A stretch of DNA of 6,824 nucleotides, taken from NCBI GenBank assembly GCA_028711355.1, contig JAQTSL010000197.1:1-6824 (forward strand), read 5' to 3'. Under the pieces are notes generated by a model, which ran no database searches, was not told where the DNA came from, and was given only the letters and a program-made list of their open reading frames with translations. Source of the DNA: Rhodoferax sp. GTDB lineage: Bacteria; Pseudomonadota; Gammaproteobacteria; Burkholderiales; Burkholderiaceae_C. The position numbers and the translations under genes are program-made. Shown here in pieces: positions 1 to 5,050 of this stretch (its first letter is position 1; the number at the start of each line of letters is the position of its first letter).

Positions 1-546
1 GTCGATACCATCCTGGGCCCCGAGATGAAGTCCACCGGTGAGGTCATGGGTGTCGGCAAAACATTTGGCGAAGCGTTTGTCAAGTCGCAGATCGGTGCCG
101 GTACCAAGTTGCCGCGCCCGCTCAACCCCGACGGATCGCCCAGTGGCAAGGTGTTTATTTCGGTCAAGCAAAGCGACAAGCCGGCAGCGATCGAGATTGC
201 GCGCGCGCTGGTCGAGATGCACTACGACGTGGTGGCGACCAAGGGTACCGCAGCGGCCATTACCGCAGCGGGTGTGCCGTGCGTGGCGGTCTATAAGGTG
301 GCCGAAGGCCGCCCGCACATTGTCGATATGCTCAAGAACAACGAGATCGTGCTGGTCATCAACACGGTGGAAGAGCGCCGCAACGCGATTGCCGACTCGC
401 GCCAGATTCGCACGTCGGCGCTGCTGAACCGGGTAACCACCTTCACCACCATTGCCGGGGCGGAAGCGGCGGTGGAAGGCATGCACTGCATGGACAACCT
501 GGATGTGATTTCGGTGCAGGAGATGCACGCCCAGTTACTTGCTTGA
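1..546 (+). CDS. carB: Carbamoyl-phosphate synthase large subunit, C-terminal part (5' truncated by window)
   Basis: This is the last 181 residues of a protein normally about 1,070-1,080 residues long, open from the first base. The large subunit makes carbamoyl phosphate from ammonia (delivered by CarA), bicarbonate and two ATP, in the cytoplasm, for pyrimidine and arginine synthesis. Visible here are the end of the second ATP-grasp half (LGPEMKSTGEVMGVGKTF, local residues 5-22) and, from about residue 49, the MGS-like allosteric domain. The domain carries the ATKGTA loop, KVAEGRPHI and INT segments, which in the E. coli enzyme line the UMP/IMP/ornithine effector site. It ends in the family-typical VISVQEMHAQLLA. 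The final Ala codon and TGA lie inside the first copy of a 42-bp tandem repeat. The catalytic sites are upstream of the window and cannot be judged. Confidence 0.97.
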   Translation, partial: VDTILGPEMKSTGEVMGVGKTFGEAFVKSQIGAGTKLPRPLNPDGSPSGKVFISVKQSDKPAAIEIARALVEMHYDVVATKGTAAAITAAGVPCVAVYKVAEGRPHIVDMLKNNEIVLVINTVEERRNAIADSRQIRTSALLNRVTTFTTIAGAEAAVEGMHCMDNLDVISVQEMHAQLLA

Positions 547-624
547 TCAGTTGGGGACAGAGCTAAAGATCTGTCCCGCAAGGCTTGATCAGTTGGGGAC
601 AGAGCTAAAGATCTGTCCCGCAAG
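541..624. repeat. Exact 42-bp tandem duplication (two copies) carrying a REP-like hairpin
   Basis: Bases 541-582 and 583-624 are identical over all 42 positions, and the identity stops at both outer edges. Each copy starts with GCTTGA, the last codon and stop of carB. It continues into an 8-bp perfect stem GGGACAGA/TCTGTCCC with an 8-base loop (stems 554-561/570-577 and 596-603/612-619). The stem is flanked by TTG on the left and, after one bulged G, CAA on the right. No T-run follows, so neither hairpin looks like a standard intrinsic terminator. The same architecture, with a paired base swap, recurs at 1727-1769. Confidence 0.95.
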
Positions 625-651
625 CTATAAACGACGGCATAATCGTGCATC

Positions 652-685
652 ACCGCCGGACGGCAACGTTCGGCGGTTTCATTTT
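652..685 (+). terminator. Terminator-like hairpin between carB and greA (possible greA leader attenuator)
   Basis: Bases 652-660 (ACCGCCGGA) pair with 669-677 (TTCGGCGGT) over nine positions including one G-U, closing an 8-base loop. The T-rich stretch TTTCATTTT follows at 677-685. It could end carB transcripts. If greA has its own promoter just upstream (a CATAAT box at 638-643, without a convincing -35), it would instead sit in the greA leader. The T-run is interrupted, so strength is uncertain. Confidence 0.5.
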
Positions 686-701
686 GCAAACCCCCTTTGA
701 C

Positions 702-705
702 GGAG
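702..705 (+). promoter_or_regulatory. Ribosome binding site that fixes the GTG start of greA
   Basis: GGAG lies six bases before GTG at 712. An in-frame TTG at 697 has no Shine-Dalgarno at a suitable distance and would add five residues not seen in family members, so GTG 712 is the better start. Confidence 0.8.
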
Positions 706-711
706 CAAGCT

Positions 712-1188
712 GTGGCGACTCTTCCCATTACCAAACGCGGTGCTGACAAGCTCAAGGCCGAGCTTCACCAGCTCAAGGCGTTTGAGCGACCCGCGGTCAT
801 CAACGCGATCGCTGAAGCGCGTGCCCAGGGCGACCTGAGCGAAAACGCCGAATACGACGCCGCCAAGGACAAGCAGGGCTTTATTGAAGGGCGCATCAAG
901 GAAATTGAAGGCAAGCTCTCAGCCGCGCAAATCATTGACCCGGCCGAGTTGCACGCAGACGGCCGCGTGGTGTTTGGCTCAACGGTTGAACTGGCCGACG
1001 AAGACACCGACCAAAAAGTGACCTACCAGATCGTTGGCGAAGACGAAGCCAACATCAAATTGGGTCTTCTGAATGTCAACAGTCCAATCGCCCGTGCCCT
1101 GATCGGCAAAAGCGAAGGTGACGTGGCCGAGGTGCAGGCCCCGGGTGGTCTGCGCCGGTACGAGGTGGTGAGGGTTCGGTATAGCTGA
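712..1188 (+). CDS. greA: Transcription elongation factor GreA
   Basis: GreA binds the secondary channel of RNA polymerase and stimulates cleavage of backtracked RNA, restarting stalled elongation. Starting at GTG 712 the product is MATLPITKRG..., 158 residues, the same length as E. coli GreA. The N-terminal half is the long antiparallel coiled coil. Its tip motif GDLSENAEY places the acidic pair at Asp41 and Glu44, the positions that coordinate the catalytic Mg in E. coli GreA. The C-terminal half (about 80-158) is the FKBP-like polymerase-binding domain, with the conserved segments GRVVFGSTV, YQIVGEDEA and VNSPIARALIGKSEGD. It is 165 bases from carB, separated by repeats and a hairpin. Its stop overlaps the next ATG (TGATG), so the downstream gene is probably translationally coupled. 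GreA rather than GreB is indicated by length and tip sequence. Confidence 0.97.
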   Translation: MATLPITKRGADKLKAELHQLKAFERPAVINAIAEARAQGDLSENAEYDAAKDKQGFIEGRIKEIEGKLSAAQIIDPAELHADGRVVFGSTVELADEDTDQKVTYQIVGEDEANIKLGLLNVNSPIARALIGKSEGDVAEVQAPGGLRRYEVVRVRYS

Positions 1189-1601
1189 TGCAGGCGCTGC
1201 TGCCAATGCTGGCCGTGTGGGCCGCCGCCCTGTGGTGGGGGAGTTTGACGACGGTGGGTTTCTGGGTGGTTCCGATGCTGTTTGCCAACTTGCCCAGCCC
1301 GGCCATCGCCGGCAACATGGCGGCGCACCTGTTTGCTGCGCAAACCTGGGTGGCGCTGGCGTGTGGCCTGGTGCTGTTGCTGGTTGCAAGATCAAATCGA
1401 TCTCTAACGCTTGCGAATAAAGCGCGAGCAGCTCTGTTTTTTATAGTTGGCGGGATGCTGCTGGCGCTGTTGTCGCAATGGGGTGTGGCGCCCCGCATCG
1501 TGGCGCACGACAACCTGGCGCTGTGGCACAGCGTTGGCACTGCGCTTTATGTGTTGGAGTGGCTGTGTGCGGGGATGACGTTTAAAAAGCTGCTTGATTG
1601 A
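1188..1601 (+). CDS. Small four-helix membrane protein, DUF4149-like
   Basis: This is a 137-residue hydrophobic protein of unknown function. Four likely transmembrane helices are visible at about residues 8-32, 45-66, 80-98 and 112-130. Conserved-looking features are the tryptophan-rich first helix with a WWGSLTTVGFWVVPMLF stretch, the AG.MAAHLFAAQTW segment before helix 2, and a histidine (WHSVGTALY) entering helix 4. From memory this resembles the DUF4149 family often found near greA in Burkholderiales; that assignment is recognition, not a search. The start codon shares its A with the greA stop (TGATG). A GAGGG sits 13 bases upstream, too far for a strong site, so coupling to greA is likely. 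Bases 1386-1448 (residues 67-87, between helices 2 and 3) are about 41% GC, with codons such as AGA, TCA, CTA and ATA unlike the rest of the gene. Confidence 0.8.
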   Translation: MQALLPMLAVWAAALWWGSLTTVGFWVVPMLFANLPSPAIAGNMAAHLFAAQTWVALACGLVLLLVARSNRSLTLANKARAALFFIVGGMLLALLSQWGVAPRIVAHDNLALWHSVGTALYVLEWLCAGMTFKKLLD

Positions 1602-1611
1602 TTTTTAACCC

Positions 1612-1709
1612 GCCCAGTGGAAGCCTTTGGCGGCCTCCTCATACGGGGGTACCAGAAAACGAAGTTTCGGCGAAGCCAAATCGTCGGCCGCCAAAGGCTT
1701 CCACTGGGC
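1612..1709. repeat. 98-bp palindromic element with perfect 24-bp inverted repeats
   Basis: Bases 1612-1635 are the exact reverse complement of 1686-1709 (24 of 24). The arm starts GCCCAGTGGAAGCC and ends TTTGGCGGCC. The 50-base centre (1636-1685) has no ORF and no strong internal fold. The element starts 10 bases after the stop of the DUF4149-like gene. As RNA it would form a very stable stem on either strand. On the + strand TTTTT follows seven bases after the stem (1716-1720), so it could also contribute to termination. It may be a MITE-like or REP-type nonautonomous element. No transposase is present in the window. Confidence 0.85.
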
Positions 1710-1726
1710 TAGACGTTTTTGAACAG

Positions 1727-1769
1727 TTGGGGTCAGAGCACATCGCTGCGCGAGTGGTCTGACCCGCAA
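1727..1769. repeat. REP-like imperfect hairpin, related to the 541-624 repeats
   Basis: GGGTCAGA at 1730-1737 pairs with TCTGACCC at 1758-1765. Inside, CAC pairs with GTG, and TCGC with GCGA around a TGC loop, separated by a G-G mismatch and a bulged A. Outside, TTG (1727-1729) pairs with CAA (1767-1769) after a bulged G. The flanks CAGTTGGGG and CCCGCAA match the carB-greA repeats. The one stem difference (T to A on the left, A to T on the right) preserves pairing. It lies immediately downstream of the yhbY stop. Confidence 0.85.
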
Positions 1770-1796
1770 TAATCAAGATGATTGATTGCGTTTTTT
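1765..1796 (+). terminator. Intrinsic terminator for the rightward operon, overlapping the 3' end of yhbY
   Basis: CGCAAT (1765-1770) pairs with ATTGCG (1785-1790), and AATCA (1771-1775) with TGATT (1779-1783). This gives an 11-bp stem with one bulged G and an AGA loop. TTTTTT follows directly at 1791-1796. In the + direction this is a plausible Rho-independent terminator for readthrough from greA and the membrane-protein gene. Everything from 1773 on also encodes the last residues of yhbY on the other strand. The stem is AT-rich apart from its CGC/GCG base, so efficiency is uncertain. Confidence 0.6.
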
Positions 1797-2249
1797 GATA
1801 CTTATGGGTTTCTTTTTTGCGCGTTTGATCTGGCCGCCGGTGGTCAGGCGCTGGTTGCCCAGCACGCGCAACACCTTGACTTCGGGACGCTGGCCGCCGC
1901 GTTTGCTGAACTTGAGCACCTTCACATCTTTGGGGCCTGGCATACGGTCTTCGTCAACCGCTTTTTCCCGTTCAGGCATGGGCCGCCACAGTACCAGCAA
2001 TTTGCCGATATGCTGGATCGGCGCGGCGCTCAACTCGTCGGCCAGGGTCATGAAGATCGCCTCGCGGGCGCTGCGGTCGTCGGAAAACACACGCACCTTG
2101 ATCAGGCCGTGGGCGTTGAGTGCGGCGTCGGTTTCATTTTTGACGGCAGCGGTCAGGCCGTCGTTGCCGATCATGACCACGGGGTCCAGATGATGGGCGT
2201 CGGCGCGATGCACCTTGCGCTGGGCGGGCGTGAGTTGAATGTGAGGCAT
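1773..2249 (-). CDS. yhbY: YhbY/CRM-domain RNA-binding protein with basic C-terminal extension
   Basis: YhbY is a CRS1-YhbY (CRM) domain protein that associates with pre-50S ribosomal particles. The chosen start at 2249 gives MPHIQLTPAQRKVHRADAHH..., 158 residues. An upstream in-frame ATG at 2297 would add 16 residues of non-family sequence and run to the edge of rlmE. The CRM domain covers about residues 5-90, with the GNDG loop (28-31, the GxxG RNA-binding motif), the LIKVRV strand (49-54) and the closing APIQHIGKLLVLWRP. Residues 91-158 form a Lys/Arg-rich tail ending KRAKKKPISIKKRNQSS, absent from the 97-residue E. coli protein. It is divergent from rlmE across 50 bases, as in E. coli. 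Shine-Dalgarno is weak (AGG three bases from ATG). A GATAAT box six bases from the ATG hints at a leaderless transcript, unproven. Its last 24 coding bases double as a + strand terminator. Confidence 0.92.
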   Translation of the reverse strand: MPHIQLTPAQRKVHRADAHHLDPVVMIGNDGLTAAVKNETDAALNAHGLIKVRVFSDDRSAREAIFMTLADELSAAPIQHIGKLLVLWRPMPEREKAVDEDRMPGPKDVKVLKFSKRGGQRPEVKVLRVLGNQRLTTGGQIKRAKKKPISIKKRNQSS

Positions 2250-2299
2250 GGGCCTATTATCGCTGGTGCAAACTTGCGCAACCGTCCAAAACATCAAAT
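2250..2299. promoter_or_regulatory. Divergent promoter region between yhbY and rlmE
   Basis: Only 50 bases separate the two divergent start codons, so any promoter dedicated to either gene must lie here or within the opposite gene. A TATTAT box at 2255-2260 (+) could serve rlmE with a leader of about 30 bases. Its partner GATAAT on the - strand could serve yhbY. No -35 hexamer with standard spacing is evident for either, and no clear heat-shock (sigma-32) consensus is visible. Confidence 0.3.
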
Positions 2300-2971
2300 A
2301 TGAAATCAGCAGTCAAAAGTAGCAAGGTCAACCGCGCCTGGTTGAACGACCATGTCAACGACACCTACGTCAAGTTGGCGCAAAAAGACGGCTACCGTGC
2401 GCGGGCCGCGTACAAGCTCAAGGAAATTGACGAGGCGCTGCACCTGATCAAGCCGGGCGATCTGGTGGTCGATCTGGGCTCAGCGCCGGGTGCCTGGAGC
2501 CAGTATGTGCGCCGTAAGCTCTCGCCCAAATCGGCCACCGGCGGCGGTGCTGCGGCGGGCGCGCTCAATGGCCGAATCGTGGCGCTTGACCTGCTGCCGA
2601 TGGTGCCCATTGAAGGTGTCGATTTCATCCAGGGTGACCTCCGTGACGACGCGGTGCTGGCGCAACTGGCGGCCTTGCTGCACGGGCAACTGGCTGACGT
2701 CATCGTCTCCGATATGGCGCCCAACCTGTCGGGCATTGCGTCGGCAGACGCGGCGCACATTGAACATCTGGTGGAGTTGGCGCTGGAGTTTTCCCAGACG
2801 CACCTTGAACCACAGGGTGCGCTGGTGGCAAAGGTGTTCCATGGCAGCAGCTACGACGCGCTGTTCAAGCGTTTTCGCGCGCAGTTTGTCACGGTCAAGC
2901 GCATCAAGCCCAAAGCCTCGCGCGACCGCTCGGCAGAAACGTTTTTGGTCGGTGTCGGCTTGCAAGGCTAA
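2300..2971 (+). CDS. rlmE: 23S rRNA 2'-O-ribose methyltransferase RlmE (FtsJ/RrmJ)
   Basis: RlmE uses S-adenosylmethionine to methylate the 2'-O of U2552 in the A-loop of 23S rRNA, acting on the 50S subunit. The 223-residue product has the Rossmann SAM motif VVDLGSAPGAWSQYV (56-70), LDLLPM (96-101), the VDFIQGDLRD segment (107-116) and VSDMAPNLSG (136-145). The catalytic tetrad is complete: Lys39, Asp138, Lys178 and Glu213 correspond to K38, D124, K164 and E199 of E. coli. The extra length against E. coli (209) is mostly a Gly/Ala-rich loop at about 75-90 (KSATGGGAAAGA) between the first two strands. The ATG at 2300 gives the family-typical N-terminus but has no recognisable Shine-Dalgarno. 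It is followed by ftsH after 118 bases; in E. coli the pair is a heat-shock operon. Confidence 0.96.
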   Translation: MKSAVKSSKVNRAWLNDHVNDTYVKLAQKDGYRARAAYKLKEIDEALHLIKPGDLVVDLGSAPGAWSQYVRRKLSPKSATGGGAAAGALNGRIVALDLLPMVPIEGVDFIQGDLRDDAVLAQLAALLHGQLADVIVSDMAPNLSGIASADAAHIEHLVELALEFSQTHLEPQGALVAKVFHGSSYDALFKRFRAQFVTVKRIKPKASRDRSAETFLVGVGLQG

Positions 2972-2994
2972 CCATTTCCATGCCGTCTCTAGGG

Positions 2995-3015
2995 ATCAGA
3001 CCGTCTTGGTCTGAT
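2995..3015. repeat. Perfect 8-bp hairpin in the rlmE-ftsH gap
   Basis: ATCAGACC (2995-3002) pairs with GGTCTGAT (3008-3015) around the loop GTCTT. The arms carry GG(G)ATCAGA and GGTCTGA, which resemble the GGGTCAGA/GGTCTGACCC arms at 1730-1765, so it may be a diverged member of the same family. No T-run follows, so it is not a typical intrinsic terminator. A TAAAAT box at 3033-3038 lies 17 bases downstream and could be a -10 for ftsH, but no good -35 is seen. Confidence 0.6.
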
Positions 3016-3079
3016 GCTCGCGTCGGAAAGTCTAAAATCCACCGTGTGAGGGCGTGCGCTCTTGCGCTGTGTGTCAACT

Positions 3080-3083
3080 GGAG
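3080..3083 (+). promoter_or_regulatory. Ribosome binding site that fixes the TTG start of ftsH
   Basis: GGAG is six bases before TTG at 3090, which opens the family-typical sequence (M)NNPWFSKIAVW. The in-frame GTG at 3054 lacks a comparable site and would add a cysteine-rich 12-residue leader not typical of FtsH. Confidence 0.8.
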
Positions 3084-3089
3084 TGTTGC

Positions 3090-5009
3090 TTGAATAATCC
3101 GTGGTTTTCTAAAATCGCTGTCTGGATGGTGATTGCAATGGTGCTGTTCACTGTCTTCAAACAGTTTGACACGCGTCCAGCGGTCGGCGCCGGGTATCTG
3201 GGGTACTCTGATTTTCTGGATGAAGTCAAGGGTAAGCGTATCAAGAGCGCCGTTATTCAGGAAGGTCAAAGTGGGACCGAAATTGTTGCCGTCACCACCG
3301 ACGACCGCAAGGTGCGCACCACCGCCACCTATCTGGACCGCGGTTTGGTGGGCGACCTGATCGCCAACGACGTCAAGTTCGATGTGCGTCCACGCGAAGA
3401 AGGTTCGCTGTTGATGACGCTGCTGGTGAGCTGGGGCCCGATGCTGCTGCTGATTGGCGTTTGGGTCTATTTCATGCGCCAGATGCAGGGCGGCGGCAAG
3501 GGCGGTGCTTTCAGCTTTGGCAAGAGCAAGGCGCGCTTGCTCGACGAAAACACCAACACGGTCACCTTTGCCGACGTGGCCGGTTGCGATGAGGCCAAAG
3601 AGGAGGTCAAGGAAGTGGTGGACTTCCTGAAAGACCCGGCCAAATTTCAGAAGCTGGGCGGTCGTATTCCGCGCGGTTTGCTGCTGGTTGGACCACCCGG
3701 AACCGGCAAGACACTGCTGGCCAAGAGTATTGCGGGCGAGGCCAAGGTGCCGTTTTTCAGCATCTCGGGTTCTGACTTCGTTGAAATGTTTGTTGGCGTC
3801 GGCGCCAGCCGGGTGCGCGATATGTTTGAAAACGCCAAGAAGAACGCGCCGTGCATCATCTTCATCGATGAAATCGACGCGGTCGGTCGCCAGCGCGGTG
3901 CGGGCTTGGGCGGCGGCAACGACGAACGCGAGCAAACGCTTAACCAAATGCTGGTCGAAATGGACGGTTTCGAGACCAATGTCGGCGTGATCGTGGTCGC
4001 CGCCACCAACCGGCCCGACATTTTGGACTCTGCGCTGTTGCGCCCGGGGCGGTTTGATCGCCAGGTCTATGTGACGCTGCCTGACATTCGGGGTCGCGAG
4101 CAGATTCTGAACGTGCATATGCGCAAAGTGCCGCTCAGCCCGGATGTGAATGCCGGCCTGATCGCCCGTGGCACGCCCGGCATGAGCGGCGCTGACTTGG
4201 CCAATTTGTGCAATGAAGCCGCTTTGATGGCGGCGCGGCGCAACGCCCGTACGGTCGAGATGCAAGACTTTGAAAAGGCCAAGGACAAAATCCTGATGGG
4301 CCCCGAGCGCAAGAGCATGGTGATGCCTGAAGAAGAGCGCCGCAACACCGCGTACCACGAATCCGGCCATGCGCTGATCGGCAAGCTGTTGCCCAAATGC
4401 GATCCGGTGCACAAGGTCACCATCATCCCGCGCGGCCGTGCGTTGGGTGTCACCATGAGCCTGCCGGCGCAAGACCGTTACAGCTATGACAAAGACTACA
4501 TGCTCAACCAGATCAGTATGTTGTTTGGTGGGCGCATCGCCGAAGAGGTTTTCATGCACCAGATGACCACCGGCGCCAGCAACGACTTTGAGCGTGCCAC
4601 GCAGATTGCGCGCGACATGGTGATGCGCTATGGCATGACAGCGGCGCTGGGCCCGATGGTTTATGCCGAAAACGAAGGTGAAGTGTTTCTCGGCCGCTCG
4701 GTCACCAAGACCACCAACATGAGCGAAGAAACCATGCAAAAGGTCGATGCCGAGGTGCGTCGCATCATCGACGAGCAGTACGCGTTGGCACGCCGCCTGA
4801 TCGAAGAAAACAGCGACCAGATGCACGCCATGGCCAAGGCCTTGCTGGAGTGGGAAACCATTGACAGCGATCAGTTGGACGACATCATGGCTGGCAAACC
4901 ACCGCGCGCGCCCAAAGACTGGAGTCCACGCGTTCCAGCGGCTGGCTCCGACGGCAGCAGTGGCGGTACCCCGGCGGTCAAGCCAGACGCTGCGCCGCAC
5001 GCGGCCTGA
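3090..5009 (+). CDS. ftsH: ATP-dependent zinc metalloprotease FtsH
   Basis: FtsH is a hexameric inner-membrane AAA+ protease that extracts and degrades misfolded membrane proteins and short-lived regulators. In E. coli these include sigma-32 and LpxC. From TTG 3090 the product is 639 residues. Transmembrane helix 1 is at about 9-23, a periplasmic domain spans 25-105 and helix 2 is at about 107-129. The AAA+ module has Walker A GPPGTGKT (201-208), Walker B IIFIDEID (256-263) and the second region of homology with arginine fingers Arg321 and Arg324 in RPGRFDR. The protease domain has HESGH (423-427) with the third zinc ligand Asp499 in SNDFERAT. The C-terminal tail from about 604 is Pro/Ala/Gly-rich and likely disordered. 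All catalytic residues are intact. It lies downstream of rlmE and is followed by a strong terminator before folP. Confidence 0.98.
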   Translation: MNNPWFSKIAVWMVIAMVLFTVFKQFDTRPAVGAGYLGYSDFLDEVKGKRIKSAVIQEGQSGTEIVAVTTDDRKVRTTATYLDRGLVGDLIANDVKFDVRPREEGSLLMTLLVSWGPMLLLIGVWVYFMRQMQGGGKGGAFSFGKSKARLLDENTNTVTFADVAGCDEAKEEVKEVVDFLKDPAKFQKLGGRIPRGLLLVGPPGTGKTLLAKSIAGEAKVPFFSISGSDFVEMFVGVGASRVRDMFENAKKNAPCIIFIDEIDAVGRQRGAGLGGGNDEREQTLNQMLVEMDGFETNVGVIVVAATNRPDILDSALLRPGRFDRQVYVTLPDIRGREQILNVHMRKVPLSPDVNAGLIARGTPGMSGADLANLCNEAALMAARRNARTVEMQDFEKAKDKILMGPERKSMVMPEEERRNTAYHESGHALIGKLLPKCDPVHKVTIIPRGRALGVTMSLPAQDRYSYDKDYMLNQISMLFGGRIAEEVFMHQMTTGASNDFERATQIARDMVMRYGMTAALGPMVYAENEGEVFLGRSVTKTTNMSEETMQKVDAEVRRIIDEQYALARRLIEENSDQMHAMAKALLEWETIDSDQLDDIMAGKPPRAPKDWSPRVPAAGSDGSSGGTPAVKPDAAPHAA

Positions 5010-5027
5010 CGCAACGGCTACTCGCTT

Positions 5028-5049
5028 ACGGGGCTGCGGCCCCGTTTTT
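5028..5049 (+). terminator. Intrinsic terminator between ftsH and folP
   Basis: ACGGGGC (5028-5034) pairs with GCCCCGT (5039-5045) around a TGCG loop. The T-run is 5045-5049. Stem strength, tight loop and T-run make this the clearest Rho-independent terminator in the window. It begins 18 bases after the ftsH stop and ends one base before the folP ATG, so it also occupies the place where a folP Shine-Dalgarno should be. Confidence 0.85.
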
Positions 5050-5050
5050 C

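Noticed and set aside
541..624. CRISPR-like repeat
   Set aside because: The two copies are directly adjacent with no spacer between them, and no cas gene is present.
291..755. A - strand open frame with a duplicated 14-residue block
   Set aside because: The protein repeat is only the 42-bp (14-codon) DNA duplication read in a non-coding frame. The rest is antisense to carB and the greA leader.
1612..1709. Integron attC site or insertion sequence ends
   Set aside because: The arms lack the GTTRRRY / RYYYAAC core boxes expected of attC. There is no transposase or integrase and no clear target-site duplication, so only a neutral palindromic-element label is supported.
1595..1787. 9-bp direct repeat TGATTGATT at 1595-1603 and 1779-1787 as a possible target-site duplication around the convergent gap
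   Set aside because: It is short, low-complexity and overlaps the coding ends of two genes. Chance is an adequate explanation without an empty-site comparison.
1782..2303. A 173-codon open frame on the + strand opposite yhbY
   Set aside because: It mirrors the yhbY coding region. The - strand product has a clear CRM domain with the GNDG motif, while this frame shows no family features.
2972..3089. Sigma-32 heat-shock promoter for ftsH
   Set aside because: It is expected from the E. coli analogy, but I found no CTTGAA-type -35 with a suitably spaced CCCCAT-type -10 in this leader.
2904..5000. A 698-codon open frame on the - strand covering ftsH
   Set aside because: It lies almost exactly antisense to ftsH, is rich in His, Gln, Ala and Arg with no recognisable domain, and is the kind of open frame produced by GC-biased third positions opposite a long conserved gene.
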